Part shown: in pieces, positions 17,508 to 25,762 of the stretch
Layout: each line of letters opens with the position of its first letter
Numbering within the stretch: position 1 is the first letter of the stretch
Assembly (NCBI RefSeq): GCF_000184685.1
Contig: NC_014830.1
Coordinates: 1,178,001-1,242,000 of the forward strand
Origin: Intrasporangium calvum DSM 43043
GTDB taxonomy: Bacteria; Actinomycetota; Actinomycetes; Actinomycetales; Dermatophilaceae
Length of the DNA stretch: 64,000 nucleotides
Direction: 5' to 3'
Made by a program: the position numbers and the translations under genes
The notes under the pieces: model-generated
Seen by the model: the letters and a program-made list of their open reading frames with translations, nothing else
Database searches by the model: none
What the model was told of the DNA's origin: nothing

Positions 17508-19996
17508 TCTGACGGCTCCTGCGTCGAAGGGTCGGTCGTCGGGTCGTTCGTCGCCGCTGCGTCCGTCGGCTCTGCGTCCGTCGAGTGTGCAGCTCGTGCC
17601 CGCCGGAGCGACGGCAGCTCCCCAGCCGCGTGCCGGCGCCGCAGCTCCCAGAGGTCGTTGGGCGAGATCGGCATCCGGGTGATGGGGAAGCCCTCCGCGT
17701 CCTCGATGGCGGAGGCGATGACGGCTGACACGGGGATGCAGCCGGCCTCACCGGCGCCCTTGATCCCCAAGGGGTTCAGCGGAGACGGGGTCTCGAGGTG
17801 GTCGGTCTCGATCTCCGGGACCTCGGACGCGTACGGCATGAGGAAGTCCATGAAGGAGGCGTTGAGCAGCTGGCCGGACGAGTCGTAGTCCATCCGCTCG
17901 TAGAGCGCCCCGCCGACGCCCTGGGCGACCCCGCCGTGGACCTGGCCCTCGACGATCATCGGGTTGATCATCGGGCCGCAGTCGTGGACGACGCAGTAGC
18001 GCAGGATCCGGATCTCAGCCGTGACCGGGTCGGTCTCGACGATCGCGGCGTGCATCCCGTTGGCGAAGGTCGCCTGGGTGGGGGAGTAGAAGTCCTTGCC
18101 CTCGAGGCCGGGCTCGTCGTCGTCGGCGACGGGTGGCTTGTCGGGGTCGAAGGTCCCGGCGAACTGGGTCGCCGCCTGCGCGGCCTCGTCGAACGCGTAG
18201 CGGAGCGGGTTGGACAGGACGGAGACCGTGCCGAGGGACATCGCGGTCCCGGGCGCGCCCCTGACGCTGACCGTCCCGTCGGCGATGTCGAGGTCGTCGA
18301 CGGACACCTCGAGGGCGTCGGCCGCGATCCGCAGCGCCTTGGCCCGGACGTTGCGCGCTGCGAGGGCGATGGCGTTGCCCGACATGACCGCGGCACGAGA
18401 GGCGAACGTCCCGACGGCGTAGGGCATTCGGCGCGTGTCACCGGTCGTCACGTGGACGTCCTCGATGCGCACGCCCAGCTCCTGGGCGACGATCTGGGCG
18501 AAGACCGTCTCGTGCCCCTGCCCCTGGGAGGTCAGACCGGTCGACACGTTGACCCGGCCGGAGGTCTCGACCTGGACATGGCCACCCTCGTACGGTCCCA
18601 CGCCGGTTCCCTCGACGTAGCAGCCGATCCCGAGCCCGACCGTGCGACCCTCAGCCTCCGCGGCGGCGCGGTACTCGCTGAAGTCGTCCCAGCCGACGAG
18701 CTTCTTCAGCTTGTGCAAACTGGCCGGGAAGTCGCCGGAGTCGTACTTGAGGGGCCGGCCGTCCTGGAAGAGCAGGCCGTGGTCGTAGGGCATCTCGGAC
18801 GGCTGGATGAAGTTGCGCGACCGGACCTCCGCCCGGTCGAGCCCGAGCTGTTCGGCGATCGCGTCCATGACGCGCTCCATCGCGAAGACCCCCTGCGGCC
18901 GCCCGGCGCCGCGGTAGGGGGTGACGATCACGGTGTTGGTGTAGAGCGACCAGAACTCGACCCGGTACGCGCCCGGCTTGTAGGGGCCGAGCAGCTGGGT
19001 CGAGGTGATGATCGGGACGATGATCCCGTAGGGCGTGTAGGCGCCGTTGTCGTGCCAGAACCTCACGTCGAGCCCGAGCACCCGCCCTTCGTCGTCGAAG
19101 CCCACGGTCACCTCGTGCAGCTGTCCGCGCTCGTGCGCCGAGGAGACGAAGTGCTCCCGCCGGTCCTCGGTCCACTTGACCGGCTGCCCCAGCAGTCGGG
19201 CGGTCCACGCGACGAGGGCCTCCTCGGGCCAGGGGTGCATGATCTTGACCCCGAACCCCCCGCCGACGTCCGGCGCGATGCACTCGACCTTGGCGAGCGG
19301 CAGGCCGAGCCGGGCCGCGACGGCCGCGCGCACCCCGGTCGAGGTCTGGGTCGAGGAGTACATCCGCAGCTCGCCGCGCTCGTCGTCCCAGCGGGCGTAG
19401 ACGCCCTTGCCCTCCAACGGCATCGACGCGCTCCGCTCGATGGCGAGGTCGAGCGTCAGCGTGTGCGGGGCCGCGACCAGCGCCGCCTCCACGTCCCCGA
19501 CCTCCTGCGTCAGGTGCGCAGCGATGTTGCCGGGCACGTCCTCGTGGACGAGGTGCTCGCCGGCGCGGGCCGTCTCGATGCCGACGACGACGGGCAGCTG
19601 CTCGTAGGTGACGCGGATCCGCTGGCAGGCGTCCTCGGCCACATAGCGGTTCCGCGCGACGACCATGACGACGGCCTCGCCGACGTGGTTGACCTCGTCC
19701 CGGGCCAGGGCGTGCGCCGTCCGGCCGTGGGTCAGACTCGGGTGGGGGATGAGCAGGGGGAGCGGCTCGGCCATCGGGCCGGTGAGGTCCTCATGGACGT
19801 AGATGCCCGCGACCCCCTCGACGTCGATCGCGTCGGCCACGTCGACGTCGACGATCCGCGCGTGGGCGTGGGGGCTGCGCACGAACGCCGCCTCGAGCGC
19901 GTCGTGCCCCAGGTCGTCGAGGAAGCGCCCGTTTCCCGTGACGAGCCGCGGGTCCTCGCGACGCCGGACCGGCGCGCCGAACATCTGGGTCGTCAC
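17504..19996 (-). CDS. Molybdenum hydroxylase large subunit (xanthine dehydrogenase/CoxL family)
   Basis: 830-aa catalytic subunit that binds the molybdenum-pterin cofactor. GAPVRRREDPRLVTGNGRF at the start, GGGFGVKIMHPWPEE, TPYRGAGRPQGVFAMER, TGLTSQGQGHETVFAQI and the catalytic-Glu motif KGAGEAGCIP are all present. The active-site loop is PYRGAGRP, not the CO-dehydrogenase loop AYRCSFR, so it hydroxylates an organic substrate. Its promoter-proximal neighbour is a uracil-type permease, suggesting a pyrimidine or purine base. The GTG start overlaps the stop of the FAD/Fe-S gene (GTGA). The C terminus (RRARAAHSTDAEP) is partly encoded by motif B, and the last ~30 residues look non-conserved. 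Confidence 0.9.
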   Translation of the reverse strand: MTTQMFGAPVRRREDPRLVTGNGRFLDDLGHDALEAAFVRSPHAHARIVDVDVADAIDVEGVAGIYVHEDLTGPMAEPLPLLIPHPSLTHGRTAHALARDEVNHVGEAVVMVVARNRYVAEDACQRIRVTYEQLPVVVGIETARAGEHLVHEDVPGNIAAHLTQEVGDVEAALVAAPHTLTLDLAIERSASMPLEGKGVYARWDDERGELRMYSSTQTSTGVRAAVAARLGLPLAKVECIAPDVGGGFGVKIMHPWPEEALVAWTARLLGQPVKWTEDRREHFVSSAHERGQLHEVTVGFDDEGRVLGLDVRFWHDNGAYTPYGIIVPIITSTQLLGPYKPGAYRVEFWSLYTNTVIVTPYRGAGRPQGVFAMERVMDAIAEQLGLDRAEVRSRNFIQPSEMPYDHGLLFQDGRPLKYDSGDFPASLHKLKKLVGWDDFSEYRAAAEAEGRTVGLGIGCYVEGTGVGPYEGGHVQVETSGRVNVSTGLTSQGQGHETVFAQIVAQELGVRIEDVHVTTGDTRRMPYAVGTFASRAAVMSGNAIALAARNVRAKALRIAADALEVSVDDLDIADGTVSVRGAPGTAMSLGTVSVLSNPLRYAFDEAAQAATQFAGTFDPDKPPVADDDEPGLEGKDFYSPTQATFANGMHAAIVETDPVTAEIRILRYCVVHDCGPMINPMIVEGQVHGGVAQGVGGALYERMDYDSSGQLLNASFMDFLMPYASEVPEIETDHLETPSPLNPLGIKGAGEAGCIPVSAVIASAIEDAEGFPITRMPISPNDLWELRRRHAAGELPSLRRARAAHSTDAEPTDAAATNDPTTDPSTQEPSE
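17580..17602. repeat. Motif B in the 3' end of the Mo-subunit gene
   Basis: GTCGAGTGTGCAGCTCGTGC at 17580-17599, a motif B variant, encodes ARAAHSTD on the gene strand near the C terminus of the Mo subunit. Confidence 0.7.
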
Positions 19997-21531
19997 GCTG
20001 AGCCCTCCTCAGCCACAACAGAACTGGTCGTATGCCGCTGAGCCGGCTCAGCGGCATACGGCACCTTCCGCTCCTCCCGGAGCTCGGCGGCACGCAGGAC
20101 GCTCTTGACGATGTTCTGGTACCCGGTGCAGCGGCAGAGGTTGCCCGAGATCGCGTCGCGGGCCTCGGCGGCGGTGGGGGAGGGGTGCTCGTCGAGGTAG
20201 GCGGTGACCGTCGTGACGAAGCCCGGCGTGCAGAAGCCGCACTGCAGGCCGTGGCACTCGATGAAGGCCTGCTGGACCGGGCTCATCGACTCCTCGGTGC
20301 CGAGCCCCTCGATGGTCGTGATGGCGTGGTCCTGGGCGGACACGGCGAACATCAGGCACGAGCGCGCCGGCTCCCCGTCGACGAGGACGGTGCAGGCGCC
20401 GCACACGCCGTGCTCGCAGCCGACGTGGGTGCCGGTCAGCTTGAGGTCGTGGCGCAGGAAGTCGGAGAGCAACCGGCGGGCGGGGACGGTCGCCGTGTGG
20501 GTGACCCCGTTGACGACGACGGTGACCGTGACCTCCTCGGCCCCACCCGTCGAGTGTGCACTTCCTGCCGCCCGAGCCCCCGTCGAGTGTGCACTTCCTG
20601 CCCGTGGGGTCGGCACCTTCTGCACACTCGACGAGGGGGCCGGACGACCAGCCCTCGTCGAGTGTGCACTTCGTGCCGCCTCGGCCAGCGCCCTCCTGGT
20701 CAGCTCGGCCACGAGGATCCGCCGGTACTCGGACGTGGCGTGGATGTCCGACTCCGGCTCCACGTGGCCACGCACGGCCTCCACGACGGAGTCCAGCGCG
20801 GCATCCCAGGCGCCGGACCCCGGCTCCACCCCGCCGAGCACCGCCTCGAGGTCCACCACCGAAGGCACGTCGGTGACGGAGACGAAGGAGGCTCGGGCCC
20901 CCGACACGGTCCCGTCGGTGAGCGTCACCGCGACCCCCACCCCGGCCAGCGCGTAGTCACCGGACCGGCGCGCCGACTCGAGGAACGCCGTCCCCGTCCC
21001 TTCGACGAAGCAGCCGAACCGCACCGCGACGGCGAGCTCGTCGGGGCCGCAGGACGTCTCGAGGGCGCCCCGGAAGAACTCCTCCCACGGCACCTCCCGG
21101 GCGCCCCGAGGCCCGACGGTCTCGACGACGCCGTCGGTCAGGGCCAGGATCGCGGGCAGCTCGCCGGCCGCGTCGGCATGGACGATCGAGCCGACGGTGG
21201 TGCCACGGTTGCGGATCGCCGGGTGCGCGACGTTGCGCAGGGCCTGGCGCAGGACGGGCTGGGCGAGGCGGGCAGCCTCGGACCGCTCGAGCGCACGCTG
21301 CCGGACCAGGGCCTCGACCCGCACCCAGCCGCCCTGGACGGTGATGTCCGAGAGGCCGTCGATGCGGTTGATGTCGATGAGGTGTCCGGGCGAGGCCAGG
21401 CGCATGTTGAGGATCGGGATGAGGCTCTGGCCCCCGGCGAGGACCTTGCCGTCGTGGCCGACGTGACCGAGGACCGCGACGGCTTCCTCGACGGAGCGGG
21501 GTGCGTGGTGCACGAAGGCGGCGGGCTTCAC
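19993..21531 (-). CDS. Fused FAD-binding and [2Fe-2S] subunits of the Mo hydroxylase
   Basis: 512-aa fusion of two electron-transfer subunits that are normally separate (CoxM and CoxS). Residues 1-~280 are the FAD domain: VLAGGQSLIPILNMRLA, NRGTTVGSIVHADAAGELPA and RSGDYALAGVGVAV. Residues ~332-490 are the iron-sulfur subunit: a plant-type cluster (GCEHGVCGACTVLVDG plus SCLMF) and a helical-domain cluster (CGFCTPG, NLCRCTGYQNIV). The ~50-residue linker is encoded by four motif B repeats, giving repeated SAHST units. The tail PYAAEPAQRHT comes from a 32-bp motif A palindrome. No stop or ribosome site separates the halves, so one polypeptide is predicted. It should pass electrons from the Mo centre through Fe-S to FAD. 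GTG start; 66 bp after the permease stop. Confidence 0.88.
   Translation of the reverse strand: MKPAAFVHHAPRSVEEAVAVLGHVGHDGKVLAGGQSLIPILNMRLASPGHLIDINRIDGLSDITVQGGWVRVEALVRQRALERSEAARLAQPVLRQALRNVAHPAIRNRGTTVGSIVHADAAGELPAILALTDGVVETVGPRGAREVPWEEFFRGALETSCGPDELAVAVRFGCFVEGTGTAFLESARRSGDYALAGVGVAVTLTDGTVSGARASFVSVTDVPSVVDLEAVLGGVEPGSGAWDAALDSVVEAVRGHVEPESDIHATSEYRRILVAELTRRALAEAARSAHSTRAGRPAPSSSVQKVPTPRAGSAHSTGARAAGSAHSTGGAEEVTVTVVVNGVTHTATVPARRLLSDFLRHDLKLTGTHVGCEHGVCGACTVLVDGEPARSCLMFAVSAQDHAITTIEGLGTEESMSPVQQAFIECHGLQCGFCTPGFVTTVTAYLDEHPSPTAAEARDAISGNLCRCTGYQNIVKSVLRAAELREERKVPYAAEPAQRHTTSSVVAEEGSA
20029..20060. repeat. 32-bp perfect palindrome made of two motif A copies
   Basis: Direct A (20030-20044) and inverted A (20045-20059) abut with no spacer, giving a perfect palindrome of 16-bp arms. 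It lies inside the 3' end of the fused FAD/Fe-S gene and encodes its tail PYAAEPAQRHT. Confidence 0.85.
20549..20678. repeat. Array of four motif B copies between FAD and Fe-S coding parts
   Basis: Copies at 20549-20570, 20582-20602, 20612-20632 (inverted) and 20657-20678, each with the core CGAGTGTGCA or its complement. The array is in frame with the host gene and contains no stop codon. It forms the linker that joins the FAD-binding and iron-sulfur parts. Confidence 0.88.
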
Positions 21532-21597
21532 CGAACCGATCCTGCCTTCCCGACCCGTGGCGCACCAGAGGGTCTCTGCGAGTGTCGCCTCGTGGTC

Positions 21598-23079
21598 TCA
21601 GCGGCGCGGGTCGGGTCGCTCGTCGCGCTGGTAGAGGTCGTCGACTCCGTCGGCGTCGCCGTACGTGCCCTCCTCCTCGCCGAGCGAGATCATCGTGCCG
21701 CCTGCCGCGTCCGCTCGGGCCCGCAGCTCCGACGGGGCGATGACCCGGGCAAGGTGCCAGCCGGCGATCGCGACGATCGTGCCGAGCGCGATCCCGCCGA
21801 GGGTGAACTCGTCACTGAACTTCAGCTCGACGTTGCCGACGCCCATGATGATCCCGGCCGCGACGGGCACGAGGTTGATGGGGTTGCCGAAGTCGACGCC
21901 GTTCTCCTTCCAGATCTTGGCGCCGAGCAGGCCGATCATGCCGTAGAGCACGACGGTGATGCCGCCGAGGACCCCACCGGGCACCGCCGCCACCAGGGCA
22001 CCGAACTTCGGTGAGAGGCCGAAGAGGATGGCCACGATCGCAGCCACGTAGTACGCAGCGGTCGAGTACACCCTCGTCGCCGCCATGACCCCGATGTTCT
22101 CGGCATACGTGGTCGTCGGGGAGCCGCCGACCGAGGACGCCAGGGCGGTGCCGAAACCGTCAGCCGCGATGGCCCGGCCCATGTAGGGGTCGAGGTCGTG
22201 GCCGGTCATCTCGGCGACGGCCTTGACGTGGCCGGTGTTCTCGGCGATGAGCGCGATGACCGCGGGCAGGACGAGCAGGATCGCGGCGACGGAGAAGCTC
22301 GGGGTGTGCCAACCGACGACCTCCTTGCCGTCCTGCGCGACCATCGTCTGCGCCGGGAAGCCGAACCAGGACTCGCTCGAGACGCGTTCGAAGTTGGTCC
22401 GGAAGTGCGAGGTCACCTTGCCGGCGCCGGCGTCGAACGAGGTGATCTGGCCGAAGCCCTTGTCGAAGAGCCAGGAAAGGACGGTGCCGAAGATCAGCGC
22501 GAGGAAGACGGCGATGCGGGAGATGAACCCCCGGAACGCCACGGCGCAGACGATGGTGAAGGTCATGACGAGCACGGCGATCCACTGGTCCTGGGGCCAG
22601 TAGATGCCGGCGACGACGGGGGCGAGGTTGAAGCCGATGAGCATGACGACCGCACCGGTGACGACGGGAGGCAGCACCCGGTGCAGCACGCCGGAGCCCA
22701 TGAAGTGGATCAGGAGCCCGACGAGCGCCAGGACGATGCCGGCGACGAGGATCGCGCCGGTCACCTGGGTCGAGTCGCCGCCCTGCGCCCGGATCGCCGC
22801 GACGCCACCGACGAAGCTGGCCGATGTGCCGAGGTAGCTCGGCACCTTGCCGCTGACGATGAGCAGGAAGCAGATCGTCGCGATGCCGCTCATCATGATC
22901 GCGAGCTGCGGGTTGAGGCCCATGATGAGCGGGAAGACGAAGGTCGCCCCGAACATCGCGACGACGTGTTGGGCGCCGAGCCCGATCGTCTTGCCCCACG
23001 AGAGGCGTTCGTCAGGAGCGACGACGTCGTCGGGGCCCATCGTCTTGCCGTCCCCGTGCAGTTTCCAGCCCAGAGCCAT
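21598..23079 (-). CDS. Uracil-type NCS2 nucleobase permease
   Basis: 493-aa inner-membrane nucleobase:cation symporter with 14 predicted segments. LGAQHVVAMFGATFVFPLIMG opens the transport core. The family signature reads GGSPTTTYAENIGVMAATRV (near residues 315-335). Glu-Asn in this position is typical of uracil permeases such as UraA; xanthine/urate carriers usually have Gln-Asn. The C-terminal tail is hydrophilic. It reads toward the Mo-hydroxylase operon, which begins 66 bp downstream, so permease and enzyme are probably co-expressed. Uracil or another pyrimidine is the preferred substrate guess. Confidence 0.9.
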   Translation of the reverse strand: MALGWKLHGDGKTMGPDDVVAPDERLSWGKTIGLGAQHVVAMFGATFVFPLIMGLNPQLAIMMSGIATICFLLIVSGKVPSYLGTSASFVGGVAAIRAQGGDSTQVTGAILVAGIVLALVGLLIHFMGSGVLHRVLPPVVTGAVVMLIGFNLAPVVAGIYWPQDQWIAVLVMTFTIVCAVAFRGFISRIAVFLALIFGTVLSWLFDKGFGQITSFDAGAGKVTSHFRTNFERVSSESWFGFPAQTMVAQDGKEVVGWHTPSFSVAAILLVLPAVIALIAENTGHVKAVAEMTGHDLDPYMGRAIAADGFGTALASSVGGSPTTTYAENIGVMAATRVYSTAAYYVAAIVAILFGLSPKFGALVAAVPGGVLGGITVVLYGMIGLLGAKIWKENGVDFGNPINLVPVAAGIIMGVGNVELKFSDEFTLGGIALGTIVAIAGWHLARVIAPSELRARADAAGGTMISLGEEEGTYGDADGVDDLYQRDERPDPRR

Positions 23080-23259
23080 CGAAACTCCTCAGCGATTTTG
23101 CGGCCGGTCACCCTCGTGTGACCCGACTCACTCCCAACGGCGGGATGGGCGAAAACTACTCCGGTTCAAGGGGAAGGGGTTCGGCATTTGCTGATAACGA
23201 GTTGGTCCCGTTACGTGTGAAAGGTGCCGTACCGCCTGGGTGCCGGCGAAGGCGGTGCC

Positions 23260-23274
23260 GTATGCCGCTGAGCT
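23260..23274. repeat. Motif A upstream of the permease
   Basis: GTATGCCGCTGAGCT, an exact motif A copy in the spacer between PucR and permease genes. Confidence 0.75.
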
Positions 23275-23312
23275 CGGTCCCAGCCGAACGCCCGTTCCCA
23301 GCCCCCCGCCCT

Positions 23313-23396
23313 CCCCGATCGAAAGAGCAGTTTGTCCCCCTTGGGCGCGGCCGTGACCTGGTCGCGGCCCGGGACAAACTGCTCTTTCGATCGGGG
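23313..23396. terminator. Large hairpin after the PucR gene
   Basis: Arms 23313-23338 and 23371-23396 are perfect 26-bp reverse complements (core GATCGAAAGAGCAGTTTG) around a 32-nt loop that can itself fold. It abuts the pucR stop at 23397. The design equals that of the hairpin at 407-480, including the 32-nt loop, but the arm sequence is unrelated. Confidence 0.7.
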
Positions 23397-24752
23397 TCAG
23401 AGGCCGCGCATCTGGTGGACCTTGAGGGCGAGGGCCAGGGTGAGCCGCAGCTCGGGGTCGGAGGTGAACGGGCCGAGCATCTTCTCGAGCTTGCCGATGC
23501 GGTAGCGCAGCGTGTTGTAGTGGAAGAAGAGCAGCCGCGCGGTCTCGGCGACGTTCATGTTCGTGTCGATGAGGATGCTGAGCGTCTGGCGGAGGTCGGC
23601 GTACTCCGGCTGGTCGTCCGTGGCGAGCTCGCGCAGCGTCTCACGGACGAAGCGGCGCAGGGCGGCCCCGTCCGGGATGAGGGCGAGGAGCCGGTAGATG
23701 CCGAGCCCGTCGACGTGCGCGAGGGCGCCGTCACCCTGCATCTGGCGGCCCACGGTGACGGCGGACAGGGCCTCGTCGTAGGCCTGGGGCAGCTGCGCGG
23801 GAGACGTGATCGTCCGCGACACACCGGTCGAGAAGCTGCGGCGTCCCCCGCCGCCGTCGCCGCGGACGATCCGGACGAGTTCTCCCACGACGCGCATGAC
23901 CCGCTCGGTGTCGCCGGACTCGCCCACGGCGACGAGCACCACGACCTCGCGGCTGAAACCCACCACGGGGGTGCTCGGGTCGCGGACGCCCACGGCGTGC
24001 GTCCAGGCCCTGGCGAACCGCTGCTGGAGGAACCGGATCTCGTCGCGTTCCCGCTCGGTCTGGTCGTCGTCCTCGTCGGTCTCGGCCACCACCACGACCA
24101 TCGGCCGGTCGATGTCCCAGCCGAGCGATGACGCGTGGGCGATGGCGTCGATCGGGGTCCCGGCCCGGCCGGACAGCGCGTCCCGGAGGAACTCGGCGCG
24201 GTACTTGCTCTCGACGGCGGCGACGGCCTGGTCCTTGGTGATGGCCAGGGCGGCCACGGTGGCGGCTCGTTCGAGGAGTCGCACGTCGTCCTCGGTGAGG
24301 GTGCGCCGGCTGGAGAAGGCGACGATGACGCCGTGGTCGAGCTGGCCCGCGATGATCCGCACGGCGGCCCGGTCGGAGTCGGTGCCGGCGTCGCGTGCTC
24401 CCATCGACTCGGACTCCACGAGGAAGCGTCCGGACCGGTCGAAGCAGGGGAGCGCCACCGCCCGGGCGAGCTCGTCGGCAGCCCCGGCCCGGGCGATGAC
24501 CCGTCCGTCGGTCGTCGTCACCATGGCGACCGCACCGCCTGTCGCGTCGAGGAAGGACACGACGCGTTCGCAGAGCTCGTCGAGGGTGCCGCCGGCGAGG
24601 ACGATCTGCACCAGAGCCCGGTCGGCGTCCTCGAGGCGGCGCAGGGCGAGCGTCTGACGCTCGAGCTGCGCCTTGACGGAAGCGAGCTCGGAGGCCGATT
24701 CCGCTGTCAAGTCACCCTCGATGAGGACGAGATCGTTGGCAACATTCACCAT
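23397..24752 (-). CDS. PucR-type transcriptional regulator
   Basis: 451-aa regulator. An N-terminal coiled segment (ASELASVKAQLERQTLALRR) leads into a GAF-like sensory region (~residues 45-180) and a central GGDEF-like region of the PucR/CdaR type (near 200-340). The C-terminal helix-turn-helix reads LIDTNMNVAETARLLFFHYN followed by TLRYRIGKLEKMLG. PucR proteins control purine and other nitrogen-compound catabolic genes. It is divergent from the AllH-like/FdrA operon across ~65 bp, so regulation of that operon is the simplest model. It may also act on the TTGGCA sites upstream of the carbamate kinase and hyuA genes. ATG 24752 or GTG 24749 may be used. Confidence 0.9.
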   Translation of the reverse strand: MVNVANDLVLIEGDLTAESASELASVKAQLERQTLALRRLEDADRALVQIVLAGGTLDELCERVVSFLDATGGAVAMVTTTDGRVIARAGAADELARAVALPCFDRSGRFLVESESMGARDAGTDSDRAAVRIIAGQLDHGVIVAFSSRRTLTEDDVRLLERAATVAALAITKDQAVAAVESKYRAEFLRDALSGRAGTPIDAIAHASSLGWDIDRPMVVVVAETDEDDDQTERERDEIRFLQQRFARAWTHAVGVRDPSTPVVGFSREVVVLVAVGESGDTERVMRVVGELVRIVRGDGGGGRRSFSTGVSRTITSPAQLPQAYDEALSAVTVGRQMQGDGALAHVDGLGIYRLLALIPDGAALRRFVRETLRELATDDQPEYADLRQTLSILIDTNMNVAETARLLFFHYNTLRYRIGKLEKMLGPFTSDPELRLTLALALKVHQMRGL

Positions 24753-24817
24753 GAGCGCACCCTAGCCTGCCTCGGTAGCGTCGGTCATCGACCCGGGTGA
24801 AGGGAGGAGTGGCGCCT

Positions 24818-25762
24818 GTGCTGACCGCTGCCGCGCGCCCGTCGTGGCCCGCGGCCGTGTCCCCCCTGGTCCTCGGGGCGGTGGCCGGTCCGCGGCGTGC
24901 GGCACGAGTGCTCGGTGTCTTCCCGACGTGCGTCTACGTGGGTCTCGGCCCGCACGACGCCGTGCTCGCACTGCTGGCGCGGGATGCGCTGCTCCAGCCG
25001 ATCGGGCTCCGCCTCCCGACCTGGTCGCCGGACGTGCGATGGGACGTGTCCCCCGGGGACGAGGTCGACGTGGGCGAGGGGCGGGTGCGGCTGGCCCGGG
25101 CTGATGTCGTTGCAGCCCGGGTTCAGCGCCTGCCCCGCGTCGCGCCGCCCCCACCCGACCAGCCACCCCACCGGCCACTCGACTGCGCACTCGACTGCAC
25201 ACTCGACGACACCGATTGTGCACTCCACTGCGCACTCGACTGGCCACCCGAGGCGCAGAGGTGGCTGGCCGCCCTCGCCCAGGACCTGGCTGCGGCAGCC
25301 CTCACGAACCAGCCCGTTGCTCCCTTCCTCCGGTCCCTCGTCGGGGCCGGGCGCGGGCTGACGCCGAGCGGCGACGACGCGATCGCCGGGGTCGTCCTCG
25401 CGCTCCGGGCTGCCGGCCGGCTGCGCGCGGTCGACCGGGTCGGCTCGCACCTCGGGCCGCTGCTGGACCGCACCACCTCGGTCTCGGCCGCCCTGCTCCG
25501 GGCCGCGGTCGAGGGCTACGCCGTCCCCGAGGTCGTCGCGCTCCTCGCGGCGCCCGGCCCGTCGCCGGACCCGAGGCTCCTCGAGCGCGTGCTCGCCATC
25601 GGCCACTCCTCGGGTCGGGACCTCCTCGCCGGCATCACCGGGGCCCGCCGAGCGCTCAGCGCCCACCGAGCCGTCGGCCACCGAGCCGTCGGCCACCGAG
25701 CCGTCGGCCACCGGACGGGCACCGTGCACGCCTCCGCCCAGGAAGGGGTCCTCCATGCCTGA
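24818..25762 (+). CDS. DUF2877 protein, AllH-like carbamoyltransferase subunit
   Basis: 314-aa DUF2877 protein. The hallmark GAGRGLTPSGDDAIAGVVLA lies near residues 177-196. In E. coli the DUF2877 protein AllH works with AllF (FdrA) and AllG (DUF1116) as oxamic transcarbamylase, splitting oxalurate with phosphate into oxamate and carbamoyl phosphate. The GTG at 24818 is chosen because AGGGAGGAG lies 8 bp before it. Two oddities are seen. A repeat-rich insert (DCALDCTLDDTDCALHCALD, bases ~25177-25242) looks derived from motif B, and a threefold 15-bp tandem repeat encodes AVGHR units near the C terminus. The stop overlaps the next start by 8 bp (ATGCCTGA). Confidence 0.85.
   Translation: MLTAAARPSWPAAVSPLVLGAVAGPRRAARVLGVFPTCVYVGLGPHDAVLALLARDALLQPIGLRLPTWSPDVRWDVSPGDEVDVGEGRVRLARADVVAARVQRLPRVAPPPPDQPPHRPLDCALDCTLDDTDCALHCALDWPPEAQRWLAALAQDLAAAALTNQPVAPFLRSLVGAGRGLTPSGDDAIAGVVLALRAAGRLRAVDRVGSHLGPLLDRTTSVSAALLRAAVEGYAVPEVVALLAAPGPSPDPRLLERVLAIGHSSGRDLLAGITGARRALSAHRAVGHRAVGHRAVGHRTGTVHASAQEGVLHA
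25177..25242 (+). repeat. Tandem motif-B-like units inside the AllH-like gene
   Basis: Five consecutive variants of (TGCGC or TGCAC)-ACTCGAC units, resembling the core of motif B. They encode a low-complexity DCALDCTLD stretch in a region where the family should have a short loop. Confidence 0.6.
25668..25712 (+). repeat. 15-bp tandem repeat, three copies
   Basis: GAGCCGTCGGCCACC occurs three times without interruption (25668, 25683, 25698). It encodes RAVGH-type pentapeptides near the C terminus of the AllH-like protein, beyond the conserved domain. Confidence 0.9.

Larger units (their letters stand above)
23080..23396. other. Gene-free spacer between PucR and permease genes
   Basis: These 317 bp hold the promoter region of the permease operon, one motif A copy (23260-23274) and the large hairpin that follows the PucR gene (23313-23396). 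The segment 23150-23220 is clearly less G+C-rich than its surroundings (GCATTTGCTGATAACGAG), which suits a promoter. I see no coding sequence. Confidence 0.6.

Noticed and set aside
17504-21531. Aerobic carbon monoxide dehydrogenase (CoxMSL)
   Set aside because: The active-site loop is PYRGAGRP, not the CO-dehydrogenase AYRCSFR, and no other cox maturation genes are present, so the operon is called a general molybdenum hydroxylase.
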